Shown piece after piece: positions 29,213 through 39,464 of a stretch of DNA of 64,000 bases (its first letter is position 1; the number at the start of each line of letters is the position of its first letter). Origin of the DNA: Lampris incognitus (Eukaryota > Chordata > Actinopteri > Lampriformes > Lampridae); the NCBI RefSeq assembly GCF_029633865.1, contig NC_079216.1, positions 17,910,005 through 17,974,004 of the forward strand, written 5' to 3'. Below the pieces are notes generated by a model. That model ran no database searches. It saw only the letters and a list, made by a program, of their open reading frames with translations, and had not been told where the DNA came from. Position numbers and translations under genes: made by a program.

Positions 29213-29904
29213 AAGAATGAATGAATGAATGAATGAATGATTTATGTCGAACATGTAAATAAGCAGGATATAACATACAGATAAGCCATTGCCAGTAATC
29301 TGAAGTGATCAACAAATCCACACATCAAACTCAGCGAGCAAATCTCCGTATGCATCAGATTATTTGTAACATATTGGAAAAGGAGTCGGAGGAAGTATTC
29401 ACTTCTTTTTCCTACCCCTTCTCACCTACTCTTAAGTTAATTCAGCTACTATACATTTCAAATTCAATTCCCACTGCACTGTATAGTACACATTCAGTGC
29501 CAGTTGTGATGCACAATACAAACTCACCTACTGTGAACAATAAGAGAAAAAAGAAAACATCAAAAATACATGAAAGAAAAACACATGAAAGAAAAACACA
29601 TGAGAGAAAGAGGAAAAAAGAAGAACAAATTCTAATGTCATGTACCAAAAATAAACAGAGTTCAATGCTTACATACAACCCAAATATCCACTCGGTGTCA
29701 TATAAAGGAAAATGAAAAAATGCAGTTAGGAATGTTTGGAGATAAGTAATAATTCAACAGTTAACACAACTCTTCATCGTCCCTATATCGCTTGATAATC
29801 AGTCCTTTGTTCTTCTTCTTGAACTGTGTAATGTTTGTACTTTTTTTGAGTTCCATGTTCAGACTGTTCCACAATTGTATTTATCTTTGTATTGGAAATC
29901 GGTG

Positions 29905-29957
<53 letters not shown>

Positions 29958-29995
29958 AGACACAAAGAACAGATCAGTGTTTCACAACATTTCCC
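29213..29995 (-). mobile_element. 3' part of LINE 'A' (continues at 31471-32085)
   Basis: Minus-strand sequence from 29995 continues the frame interrupted at 31471: '...LKK' then 'CCETLICSLC'. After an (AT)n run comes 'TIVEQSEHGTQKKYKHY', then a 3' UTR and the terminal (TTCA)n at 29215-29240. The 5' remainder is at 31471-32085; an L1 copy (29998-31470) sits between. Confidence 0.6.
29906..29954. repeat. (AT)n microsatellite
   Basis: Uninterrupted AT dinucleotides inside LINE 'A'. Confidence 0.97.
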
Positions 29996-29997
29996 CC

Positions 29998-30146
29998 CGT
30001 TTTTTTTTTGTTGTTTTTTTTGGTGGTAGAACAGAGAAATACAATATCTTGTTCCAACTCCCCCACCCATCCCAAATTCTTTAAGAAATCAGGGAAGACG
30101 GGAAAAAAATTAGGCACATAGAGAACTGAATGACACACGTGTGTGT

Positions 30147-30243
<97 letters not shown>

Positions 30244-31470
30244 GAGTTGATAAAATGAAATAAAATAAAGTAGGGAGGTCAGTGCAATAAAAGGGATGCT
30301 TGGGATGCCCACCCCAAGGAATGGATTCATTGATAATCAGTTGGGGTCCAGAGAGGTAAAAGAATTTACATATGAGATAACAGCCTGCCATTTTTTGTAG
30401 AACTTAGCAGTTGAGCCTCTTAAAGAATACTTCAACTTCTCTGATGGGAGAAATGACATTAAATCCTTTAACCAGGAGGTAGCAGAAGGTGGATTTGGGC
30501 TTTTCCACTGTAACAAAATGTGTCTATGGGCAATGAGTGAGGCAAAGGCAACAACATCAGAATTTTCCTTGGTAAGACTGGTCGGCATAGGGGGTACCCC
30601 AAAGATGGCTTTCAAGGGGCAGGGATCCAGTGTAATTTTGAGGGCTTCTCCTATCATCTTAAAGAAAAGGGACCAGAGCTCAACTAATTTTGGACAGGAA
30701 AAAAACATATGACTATGATCCGCCGGTGATGAGCCACATCTATCGCAGGTATCACTCATGCTTGGAAACCGCCTACCAAGATTAGCTTTTGTAAAATGAA
30801 CCCTGTACAAGACCTTAAACTGAATTAAACTTAAACGGGAACATGAGGATGTAGAGTTGACCCTGGCTAGTGCCCTGTCCCACCATTCATCTGTCACATC
30901 ACGTTCTAGATCCTGTTCCCAACTACCCCTAACCCCCGCTAGAGAAGTCAAATCTGAGGATGACATAAGGTCATATAAAACTGAGATCCTGCCACGTGCC
31001 CTGGGGAGAGAAAGTAGCTTAGAGACAAGAGAGCCTACTGGAAGCTGAGGGAAAGATGGGAAATGTGTGCGAGCGTAATTATGAGCTTGAAGATACCGGA
31101 ACAAATGAGACTGAGGTAAATTGTACTTTAAGCAGAGATCATTAAAGTGTTGAATGAGCCCTTTATATAAATCTGAGAAACGGGCCAGGCCTCTCCCTCT
31201 CCACAGACTGAAAGCTGTATCTAAATTAGAAGGAGGAAACAAGTGGTTATTACAAATGGGGCCACATGGAGTGGGGGCAGAAAGTTTGAAATGCTGCCTA
31301 AATTGTATCCAAATTTTCAAAGTAGAGAGTACAGTTGGATTTCTAATGTATTTAGGACTGCAAGAAGCCAGAGGGGCACAGACCAAAGCCCTCAGAGATG
31401 AAGGATGGGAGGAGTTATCCTCCATTATGCACCAATAGAGGTTGGGAGAGTTACACCAGGCATGAATTTT
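29998..31470 (-). mobile_element. 5'-truncated L1 LINE inserted into another LINE
   Basis: The minus frame downstream of 31470 is the L1-clade ORF2 C-terminus ('VLSTLKIWIQFRQHF', 'SHLFRYLQAHNYARTHFPS', and the Cys-rich motif 'CDRCGSSPADHSHMFFSCP'), ending in a stop at 30337. A 3' UTR with a long CA run follows, then an A-rich tail (T-rich on the plus strand, 30000-30030). The host LINE continues on both sides. The 5' truncation removed endonuclease and reverse transcriptase. Confidence 0.8.
30151..30240. repeat. (CA)n microsatellite
   Basis: About 45 CA units in the L1 3' UTR. Confidence 0.98.
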
Positions 31471-32190
31471 TTTTAAGGTTGGCCACCTGTTCCACAATTT
31501 TACCCCACAGATTGAAATGCCCATGCTCTTCAAAGTTGTATGAACACATAATTTCTTGAAGTTTGATTTGCCTCTCAAATTATAGTCTCCTTCTGTATCT
31601 GAGAATATGTTTTGTGTATTACTCGGTAGTAGATTGTTTCTTGTGTTGAACATTATTTGTGCTGTGTTAAATTGTGTTAAATCCCTGAACTTCAAGGCAC
31701 TTGACTTTAAAAATAGCTTGTTGTTGTCTTTACAATATCCTTTATTATTAACTATCCTTATGGCTCTTTTTTGTAGTATACATAATGGTTGTAGGTTGGT
31801 TTTGCAGGTGTTACCCCATACCTCCACAGAGTAGTTCAGATGTGGTAAAATAAATGAACAATACAGAGTGTACAATGATTTATGATCCAGAATGTGACTT
31901 GCTTTTCTCATGACTGCAATGCTCGTTGCCAGCTTTGCTTGCACATATGTTATTTGAGGTTTCCAGCAGATTTTGTGGTCTAGTATCACACCTAGAAATT
32001 CATTTTCATATACTCTTTCTAGTTGGACATTGCCTATGACCAATTTTTCTTTGGTTTTTGTTTTATAATAGGCTATAGTAGGATAGCAGGCTGACTTTGT
32101 AATTATCTTAATGTGGCTATCTAAATTCAGGTCTGAGTCCATGACTACACCAAGATTTTTGGCTTGGTTAGTGGTTTTTAACATTATCAA
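30337..32190 (-). CDS. 617-codon mosaic ORF made of three LINE families
   Basis: One uninterrupted frame. Residues 1-35 are an L2-type piece ('KNLGVVMDSDLNLDSHIK'). Residues about 36-240 are the C-terminal RT region of LINE 'A' ('FLGVILDHKICWKPQI', 'LYCSFILPHLNYSVEVWGN'). Residues about 241-617 are the L1 ORF2 C-terminus ('IHAWCNSPNLYWCIMEDN' to 'YVNSFTSLDPN'). No endonuclease and no RT catalytic site are present, so no LINE activity is expected. The open frame is probably chance plus youth of the insertions. It starts at an ATG in the L2 piece. Confidence 0.7.
   Translation of the reverse strand: MIMLKTTNQAKNLGVVMDSDLNLDSHIKIITKSACYPTIAYYKTKTKEKLVIGNVQLERVYENEFLGVILDHKICWKPQITYVQAKLATSIAVMRKASHILDHKSLYTLYCSFILPHLNYSVEVWGNTCKTNLQPLCILQKRAIRIVNNKGYCKDNNKLFLKSSALKFRDLTQFNTAQIMFNTRNNLLPSNTQNIFSDTEGDYNLRGKSNFKKLCVHTTLKSMGISICGVKLWNRWPTLKKIHAWCNSPNLYWCIMEDNSSHPSSLRALVCAPLASCSPKYIRNPTVLSTLKIWIQFRQHFKLSAPTPCGPICNNHLFPPSNLDTAFSLWRGRGLARFSDLYKGLIQHFNDLCLKYNLPQSHLFRYLQAHNYARTHFPSFPQLPVGSLVSKLLSLPRARGRISVLYDLMSSSDLTSLAGVRGSWEQDLERDVTDEWWDRALARVNSTSSCSRLSLIQFKVLYRVHFTKANLGRRFPSMSDTCDRCGSSPADHSHMFFSCPKLVELWSLFFKMIGEALKITLDPCPLKAIFGVPPMPTSLTKENSDVVAFASLIAHRHILLQWKSPNPPSATSWLKDLMSFLPSEKLKYSLRGSTAKFYKKWQAVISYVNSFTSLDPN
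31471..32085 (-). pseudogene. LINE 'A' reverse-transcriptase C-terminal region
   Basis: Minus-strand 'LERVYENEFLGVILDHKI', 'HILDHKSLYTLYCSFILPH' and 'KLWNRWPTLKK' are typical of the region after the RT palm in jockey/L2-like fish LINEs. I leave the clade open. It is 5'-joined to an L2 fragment at about 32085 and split from its 3' end by the L1 copy. Confidence 0.65.
32086..32190 (-). pseudogene. L2 LINE fragment
   Basis: 'NQAKNLGVVMDSDLNLDSHI' followed by 'KIITKSACY' is the L2 motif just downstream of the RT domain. It is about 35 codons, abutting Rex3 on one side and LINE 'A' on the other. Confidence 0.65.
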
Positions 32191-32194
32191 TTGT

Positions 32195-34975
32195 AGCTGA
32201 GCACCCTCCGGATGTCCGAGCTCTTCACCCTATCTCTAAGGCTGAGCCCAGACACCCTACGGAGGAGACTCATTGCAGCCACTTGCATCCGCGATTTCAC
32301 CCTTTCGGTCACTACCTAAAGCTCATGACCATAGGTGAGGGTTGGAACGAAGATTGACTGGTAAATTGAGAGCTTTGCCTTCCGGCTCAGCTCCCTCTTC
32401 ACCACAATGGTCCAGTACAACGTGCAGATTACGGTTGATGCTGCACCAATCCACCTGTCAATCTCCCACCCCATCCTACCCTCACTCGTGAACAAAACCC
32501 CGAGATACTTGAACTCCTTTACTTGAGGCAACAACTCATCCCAACCCGGAGGGAGCAATTTGCCATTTTCCAGTAGAGAACCATGGCCTCAGATTTGGAG
32601 GTGGTGACTTTCATCCCAGCCATTTCACACTCAGCTGCAAACTGCCCCAGTGCACGCTGGGGGTCGCGTTCTGATGAAGCCAATAAAACCACAACTTCTG
32701 CGAAGAGCAGGGATGCAATTCTGAGGTTCCCAAAATGGACACACTCCTTATCTTGGCTGTGCCTTGAGATCCTGTCCATGAATATTACAAACAGAATCGG
32801 AGACAAGGGACAACCTTGGCTTAATCCCACACCCCCCGAAAATGTGTTTGACTTTGTGCCGAGAATGCCGACACAGCTCTCACTTTGGTTATACAAGGAC
32901 CAGATGGCTTGTGGCAACTGCCCCGGTACCCCATACTCCTGCAGTACCCCCCACAGAGTGTCCCAGGGTACACAGTCATAAGCCTTCTCCAAGTCCACAA
33001 AACACATGTAGACTGGCTGATCAAACTCCTATGACCCCCTCAGCACTTCCACAAGGGTAAAGAGCTGGCCCAGTTTTCCATGGCCAGGATGGAATCCGCG
33101 TTGTTCTGCCTGGATCCGAGGTTCAACAACCGGTTGGAGCCTCCTTTCCAGCACCCTAGAGTACACTTTCCCAGGGAGGCTGAGCAATGTGATGCCCCAA
33201 TAATTGGAGCACACCCTCCGGTCCCCTTTTTTAAATATGGGAACCACCACACCAATCTGCCACTCCACAGATACTGTCCCCAACCTCCACGTGACACTGA
33301 AGAGGTGTGTCAGCCAAGACAGCCCAACAGTGTCTACAGCCTTCAGCATCTCAGGGCGAATCTCATCCACACTCGGTGCCATGCCACCAAGGAACTTCTT
33401 AACTACCTCAGAGACCTCTGCCAGGGATATGGGTGGGGCTTCCCCTGAGTCTTCAGACTCTACCTCCTCCACTGAGGACCTGTTAGCCGGGTTGATGAGC
33501 TTCTTAAAGTGTTCTTTCCACTGCTCGACAACATCCCCAGTCCGGGTCAACAGTTCCCCTCCCTGGCTGAACACAGCCTGAGTCAAGCCCTACTTCCCTT
33601 TCCTGATTCGCCGGATGGTTTGCCAGAACTTCCTTGAGGCCAACTGAAAGTCCTCCTCCATAGCCTCGCTGAACTCCTCCCACACCCGAAATGTTGCTTC
33701 CGCGATCGCCAAAGCCCTTCTGGCCTCCCAGTACCTGTCTGCTGCTTCAGGAGACCTCTGGGCCAACCAAGCCTGAAAGGCCTCGTTCTTCAGCCTGACG
33801 GCTTCCTTCACTGCTCGCTGCCAGTGTCCACCAGTGGGTTCTTAAGTTGCCACCTCGACAGGCACTGATGACCTTATGACCAGAGCTCCTGCCTGCCGCA
33901 TCTGCAATGAAGGCTTTGAACAAGGCCCACTCAGACTCCATGTCCCCAGCCTCCCTCGGGATATATGAGAACTTCTTCCGGAGGTGGGAGTTGAAGACCT
34001 CACAGACAGGCCTCCGCCAGGCGTTCCCAGTTCACCCTCACTACACTTTTGGGTTTGCAAGGTCTGTCCAGCAGCCTTCCTCGCCATCTGTTCCAACTTG
34101 TTGAGGCTGCCTCCCAGGCACGTTCAAGCCACTCCCCCAGCTCGGACGTGCCGGAAACATCCGAGCGCTCGGTTCGCGCTCTGAGGAGACGAGCGCTGCG
34201 CTGCACCAGGTGTTTGCCATCATCTATCAGGCACACCTGCAGCAATCAGGCAGCCCTCTACAAGAAGCCTCCCAGAACGACTCTCTGTGCTTCGACGTAC
34301 TGAACCCTGCGGTAAAGCTCTGACAAGCCTATTCCAGTGATTTTCCTGCTTACCCTTTTCGCGTGCCTATTCCCGCGCTGTTGTTTTATTCCTCAGTATC
34401 TAACTCCTGTGTTCCTGTTTTTTTGTGTTTCATCTCGCTGTTTTTGTTTCCCTCAAGACCCTCGCTCCGCGACTTCCACGGCTCCCCGCGTCTCCCTCGC
34501 TCCTCGTCCCCAGCGACCATCACGTTTTCTCCGGACCTCTCCAGCGATCTCCCTCCGCGTCTCTCCCCCTGGACCCCTCCCTTCGGACTTGACTTCCTGG
34601 ATCTCAGGCCCGAACTTCCTCGGACACCCTCCTCACTCTACTGATTCGGACTTTGGTAGCCAGGCGCACGCACATCGTCACAACAACCCCCACCTGAGAT
34701 TCCCCTGTTATCATCCCTGTGGCAGCGATGTTTATCTTCCTGCATTAAAATCGCCTCCGGGTTTTCTTGGTGCTCTGTTTCTGTCTGTCCTTTGGGTTTC
34801 ACTACACTGGCGTCTGGTCTTCATTTGTGACACGTAACACAGTTCACTACCAGGTGGTGATCAGTTGATAGCTGTGCTCCTCTCGTCACCCTGCAGATCT
34901 GATGATACGACCACAAAGTCTATCCTTGATCTTCGGCCTAAGGTGTTCTGGTACCAAGTACACTTATGAACTTTA
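32195..34975 (-). mobile_element. Rex3 retrotransposon (RTE clade), long but broken copy
   Basis: Successive minus frames cover most of the protein: an endonuclease end near 34860-34975 ('VHKCTWYQNTLGRRSRIDFV'), a linker (33590-33811, 'AFQAWLAQRSPEAADRYWEA'), RT fingers/palm (33029-33586, 'NYWGITLLSLPGKVYSRVLE'), palm (32519-33007, 'CFVDLEKAYDCVPWDTLW', 'GLSQGCPLSPILFVIFMD') and thumb (32316-32558, 'LTYGHEL'). The FADD site is altered ('LLFAEVVVLL'). The plus strand near 32800 and 33240 closely matches the two classical Rex3 PCR primer sites as I remember them. A solo LTR (34099-34839) interrupts the linker. Confidence 0.85.
34099..34839 (+). mobile_element. Probable solo LTR (about 741 bp) inside Rex3
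   Basis: Rex3 sequence stops at about 34098 and resumes at about 34840. Between lies GC/CT-rich sequence starting TGTTGAGG and ending ACGTAACA (TG...CA) with an ATTAAAA signal near 34745, the usual composition of a fish Gypsy LTR. The flanks 'caact' and 'cagtt' are only partly alike, so the duplication is not proven. ORFs here are read-through. Confidence 0.55.
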
Positions 34976-35029
34976 GTTTTTGTTATTTTTTTCTTTTTAT
35001 CGTCTGGAAACCTATTTATAACACCCATC

Positions 35030-35385
35030 CATCTATTATCCAAGCCGCTTATCCTAATTGGGGTCGCTGCAGCCTATCCCAGCAGTCACTGGACGGCAGG
35101 GAGGGAGGCACCCTGGACCGGCCACCAGGCCATCACAGAGTTGACACATTCACACCTAGAGACTATTTATAATGGCCAATTCACCTGACATACATGTCTT
35201 TGGTCTGTGGGAGGAAACCGGAGCACCTGGAGGAAACCCACGCAGATAGGGGGAGACCATACAAACTCCACACAGAGGACGACCTGGGATGACCCCCAAA
35301 GTTGGACAACCTCGGGGTTTGAACCCAGGACCTTCATGCTGTGAGGTAACCGTGCTAACCACTACGCCAACGTGCCGCCATGTAC
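35030..35385 (-). mobile_element. V-SINE, copy 4, full length (second tail type)
   Basis: The tail 'ctattatccaagccgcttat' and 'gcctatcccagcagtcactg', the central 'ctttggtctgtgggaggaaa', and the head 'gaacccaggaccttcatgct' to 'aacgtgccgcc' form a complete minus-strand element. Confidence 0.85.
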
Positions 35386-35386
35386 A

Positions 35387-35800
35387 TTGTTTTTCACCGG
35401 GTGGTGATAATTCGCATTTATTAAGATTAAGGCAGAGCCCAGATGTCTTGGAGAAGGACTGTATAGTGCTGACTGCCACTGAGATTTGGGGGCATCCTTA
35501 AGAAACAGGGCTGTATCATCTGCCAGCTGTCTGATCATTATTTCCTTGTTGGCAATAGCAATGCCTTTTAAAGAGCTGGCTTTGATCTGTAAATTAAGTT
35601 GTGCAGCTAGAAGGAAGAGGTATGCAGAAAGATCGCACCCTTGTCGGACCCTGCGTTTTAAAGGAAACCTTGGGGATGTGGTACAGTTTAGTTTAATAGA
35701 GCTGTTTCCATTAGTATATAAAGTTTTGATTGATTTGCAAAAGAAGTTAGCAAAGCCAAATTGGTTCAGTTTTTATTCATAACAGTATTTATAACATAAG
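35387..35800 (-). pseudogene. L1-type LINE reverse-transcriptase fragment
   Basis: Minus-strand frames show 'RVRQGCDLSAYLFLLAAQL', 'IRQLADDTALFLKD' (altered FADD) and, in another frame (35156-35479), 'IQSFSKTSGLCLNLNKCELS'. This order is L1-clade RT domains 4-6. It is cut at 35387 by the V-SINE head. Confidence 0.75.
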
Positions 35801-36110
35801 TTATAAAAGTGTATATATATATATATTATACAAGTATTTATAACATTTGTCTTAAAAATGGCTTTACAAATAAAGATAATCATTTTGTTTTTCTTCTTCT
35901 CGTGGTGAGCCATAAAATTTCTTTATTCAATATTCTAAAATTACGTAACAACTGATATGTTTAATAAAAATATTTATTGTACAGGGGCACTTCTTAAGAA
36001 TAATGTTACAAAGTGCTTATTTGGGATTAGATTAGAATATAGTAGATTTCTAGTAAATACTTCTTTAAATTGAAATGCTTTCTTTAAATACTTGGGGTCA
36101 ACTGTCCAAA
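35801..36110. other. No feature recognised
   Basis: AT-rich stretch between LINE fragments. Confidence 0.4.
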
Positions 36111-36640
36111 GTAACGGGGAGTGCAGTAGAGCGGTGAAGAAGAGAGTGCAGGCAGGGTGGAGTGGGTGAAGAAGAGTGTCAGAAGGGTACCAGCAAGAGT
36201 TAAAGGGAAGGTTGGTTGTGAGACCAGCTATGTTGTATGGTTTGGAGACAGTGGCACTGACGAGAAGACAGGAGGCGGAGCTGGAGGTGGCAGAGTTGAA
36301 GATGCTAAAATTTTCACTGGGAGTGATGAAGAAGGACAGGATTAAGAATGATTATATAGAGGGTCAGCTCAGGTTGGACGATTTGGAGACAAAGCAAGAG
36401 AGACAAAATTAAGATGGCTTGGACATGTGTGGAGGAGAGATACTGGGTATATTGGGAGAAGGATGCTGAACATGGCGCTGCCAGAGAAGAGGAAAAGAGG
36501 AAGGCCAAAGAGGAGGTTTATGGATGTGGTGAGAGAGGACATGCAGGTGGCTGGTGTGACAGAGGAGGATGCAGAGGGCAGGAAGAGATGGAAACGGATG
36601 ATCCACTGTGGCGACCCCTAACGGGAACAGCAGAAAGTAG
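36111..36640 (+). pseudogene. RTE LINE, RT C-terminal region
   Basis: Plus-strand frames 36157-36345, 36176-36412 and 36427-36621 carry 'RPAMLYGLETVALTRRQEAE', 'ELKMLKFSLGV' and 'RRDTGYIGRRMLNMALPEKR', ending 'RKRWKRMIHCGDP'. This is the end of the RTE (BovB/craniofacial-development-protein-2-like) reverse transcriptase. Two frameshifts. The N-terminal endonuclease of the same type of element is at 63295-64000. Confidence 0.82.
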
Positions 36641-36694
36641 CAGTAGCAGATTTCTGGTTGTTTGTCCATTTATAAAGGTTGTGAAATGTCCACT

Positions 36695-37590
36695 CCATGT
36701 ATGAACTGTCCATACTAATGAGTAATGTAACCCTCACAATAGATGAAACACTCTCTTGGGCTACTCATATTAATGATATTATAACAAAAACGAGCAGAAG
36801 TATTTCAATCATTAGAAGGAGTGCCTACTTTCTAGCTAACACAACTACTAAGCAAGTCATACAATCCCTAATCTTGTCACATCTTGACTACTGCCCAGCA
36901 ATCTGGTCAAATGCATCTAAACAAGAACTAAATAAAATCCAGTTTACCCAAAACAGAGCTGTGAGACTCGCTCTGCATTGCTCAGTTAGAAAAAATGTAT
37001 AAGGAATTGTCATGGATTAGAGTCAATGAGAGACTAGCATGTAGCCGGATTCTGTTTATAAAAACCATTTATACACTACATAAAACATGTTTGCCTCTCC
37101 TCTCAGCTGTTGCTTACCAGTGATGGTCATGACTATGACATTAGACATGCTGGGAGGGGTCATTTCACCTTGCCTAAACCCAGAACTGATGTCTTAAAAA
37201 AAGACGGTAATGTGCAGGGCAATTACCTACTGGAACGGACTTCCGCAACATTTGGTTTCAATTACAGTTGGATTCAAGAAAAGGCTGAGAGAATATATAA
37301 CGCAGGGCGAGATTGTTTTACATTAGGTCTGTTTTCTGTCTATCGTATTTTTGTTTTTGTCTAATTGAGTATGATGGGTATATAGAATGTTGTGCAGTGC
37401 TCAAAGCTGTTTGATAAGTTTAGTTTTGTGTGATTGCTCCTGGTTATTGCTGTTATATTGATATATGTTCTGTTTTTGCTTACTGACTTTTAAATTAACC
37501 GTTTTACTGATAGACCCCAGGAAGAATAGTTGCTGCTGAGGCAGTGATTAATGGGGATCTGAAATAAAGAATAAAAGAATGAATACTCCT
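36695..37590 (+). pseudogene. Non-LTR retrotransposon RT C-terminus and 3' UTR
   Basis: The plus frame 36697-37002 reads 'IDETLSWATHINDIITKTSR', 'QVIQSLILSHLDYCPAIWSN', then other frames continue ('CLPLLSAVAYQ', 'HAGRGHFTLPKPRTDVLKK'). The 3' UTR ends with 'gggatctgaaataaagaata'. It is a fish LINE, L2/jockey-like; the clade is not certain. Confidence 0.75.
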
Positions 37591-37834
37591 GCTGCTTCAA
37601 ATCGGAGGTCTGTTGAAAGCCTGCCTATGTGGTGAGAGATTGCCAGGTATTGCAAATCAACATGCTTTGACGTTTTTCATGAATAAATTGTCCATTGAAA
37701 TAAAGCAGATTAATGTGTTAAAACAGAATGTCTAACGCTGGAAACAAAGTGATCTCACAAAAGTGGTAAATTGTGTTACTTGAAAGTCTAAACTGAGACC
37801 GAACACCAGATTAAATGACTCATTAGGTTTGTGA

Positions 37835-38041
37835 ATGTGTTGGTTTTTGTTTTTGTTTTTTGTTTTAAGTTTAGCAGGTTGGTACCTCAAAGTCAATTCC
37901 AAGACTTCTGCAGATGTTGTCCTGCCGTTTCATGAATCTGTCATAAGGAAAGGAGAATATATTGAGGTTCCGCAGTTTCTTTTTGACCACTGGGCGGACA
38001 TTTGGGAGGAATGGGTAGACTGGGAAGACGGGGATGACTAG
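37835..38041 (+). CDS. Orphan ORF, possible 3'-terminal exon of an unknown gene
   Basis: Preceded by a T-rich tract and 'tttagcag' (37872-37880), a plausible splice acceptor. From there the frame reads 'GWYLKVNSKTSADVVLPF', 'SVIRKGEYIEVPQFLFDH' and an acidic/Trp-rich end 'WADIWEEWVDWEDGDD' before TAG. Composition is protein-like and it is not part of a repeat family I recognise. I cannot name it. It could equally be a fragment of an unfamiliar mobile element. Confidence 0.3.
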   Translation: MCWFLFLFFVLSLAGWYLKVNSKTSADVVLPFHESVIRKGEYIEVPQFLFDHWADIWEEWVDWEDGDD

Positions 38042-38063
38042 TACATGAAGTGTAAATATTGTA

Positions 38064-38229
38064 GCTCCTTCACGCCTCCGATGGCCTCACCATCCCACTT
38101 CTGACACCAATGTAGCGAATTCGGGGGGCAAACACAGGAACTGCCGCAACCGGTATGCGAACCCGTATTTCCCGCACTGCGGGGGACATCGCCAACGGCC
38201 AACGTGTCTACTTATCCATGCACGTTACA
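38064..38229 (-). mobile_element. LTR plus tRNA-Leu primer-binding site, small LTR family
   Basis: The LTR at 38111-38229 ('tgtagcg...cgttaca', 119 bp, shortened) is followed on the minus strand by TGGTGTCAGAAGTGG (38095-38109) and about 35 bp of leader identical in type to 4240-4268. The internal region is truncated at about 38064. Confidence 0.7.
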
Positions 38230-38721
38230 CTATTAACCTAACAGCCTCATTCTTCAAAGAAGAAGGACAAACTGCTAGAGCAGAGGCAGGGCCAGACGTT
38301 GTAAACATTCGGGACTCAGCCCAAACCTAGTGGGGCCTGAGGGCATGTGTGACAAGTTAAAACGGTAATACACTAATGGTCTGCTACAAGTTTAAATCAT
38401 ACCATCATAAATCATACCATCAGTGATCTGCAACGGAACCTTAATCAGCTAACCGGGTATGGATTACTCATGCCTGCCTTTGTGCAGTAAGGGGAGTGCT
38501 CACACTATTTTCTCCACTTGTGAGAAAGCATTCAGTGGAGAAACACTATGCCGAGTCACTGTCTTTCTCTTCCCCCTCTTCAGGTATGTTTTGCTGTTAA
38601 TAAGGTTATAAAAATAGTTGCAGACTTTTTGCGTGTATGTTGTCATCAAAGGGGAGTAACTTGAGTGTTTTTATGGTGTTTGTCGAGTTTTTGACGTTTG
38701 TAAATGAAGAGAGAACGCTGT

Positions 38722-38838
38722 CTGTGAATGTTCTCATTCATCCAGGTCATGGTTATCCAAAGGAGTTGAATCAAGTGCAACTGGACTTGGTATATATCCG
38801 TGAAGACGTTTCGCCTCTCATCCAAGAGGCTTCCTCAA
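38722..38838 (-). mobile_element. Short Penelope-derived hammerhead element with 10-bp duplication
   Basis: AGAACGCTGT flanks it on both sides (38712-38721 and 38839-38848). The 117-bp body matches 28541-28680. Its 5' end lies exactly in the hammerhead core ('ttgagga', the C lost), so it is truncated at that point; stem II and GAAAC are retained. Confidence 0.7.
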
Positions 38839-39464
38839 AGAACGCTGTTTCTGTGCTTTGTTAACACAGTAAGGTTAGACACGCTAGCTTACAATGGCGC
38901 ACATGTTGCTAGTTGACTGTTTGGTTTTGTATTGTTTCCAGCATTTATAAAAAAAGATATTTTGTAAGTGTAAAGAGAGTAACCTGTAAAAGAAAAAAGA
39001 GTAAAAGCTTTATTTAGATGGTTATGTCTTCCAAACTGAAACAAAATGTATTTGGATTAGGAATGGAATATGTTTCCAAGATATTGAAAGTATGGAAAAA
39101 TGTACTGTTTATTACTACGACTTGTGATAAAGCATTCACTGGAGAAACACTACACCGAGTCACTGTCTTTCTCTTCCCCCTCTTCAGGGGTCCAACATTT
39201 TGGAGGCACCACTGGGATGCACTCGTCAGATGTCTGGTCCCCACAGTCTGGCGGTCAAATTCTGAGGCAGCTAATCTCCCCCCCCCCCCCCACAATACAA
39301 CCCAGGCAAGCTGCAGCAAGGAAGGTGTTGCTGTTCAAGGGGAGCTGGAAGGTGGTGGTTGAGTACACATTACCTGAGACCAGCCAGAGATCATCGAGTA
39401 AATTGAAGGCCATTCAGTTCAGAGTCAACTCCTGCACAGTAAAGGTTCCTACTGTCCTGTCAAC

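Noticed and set aside
30110..30391. Cys-Val-rich ORF with possible cysteine-rich protein look
   Set aside because: Translation of the CA microsatellite in the L1 3' UTR.
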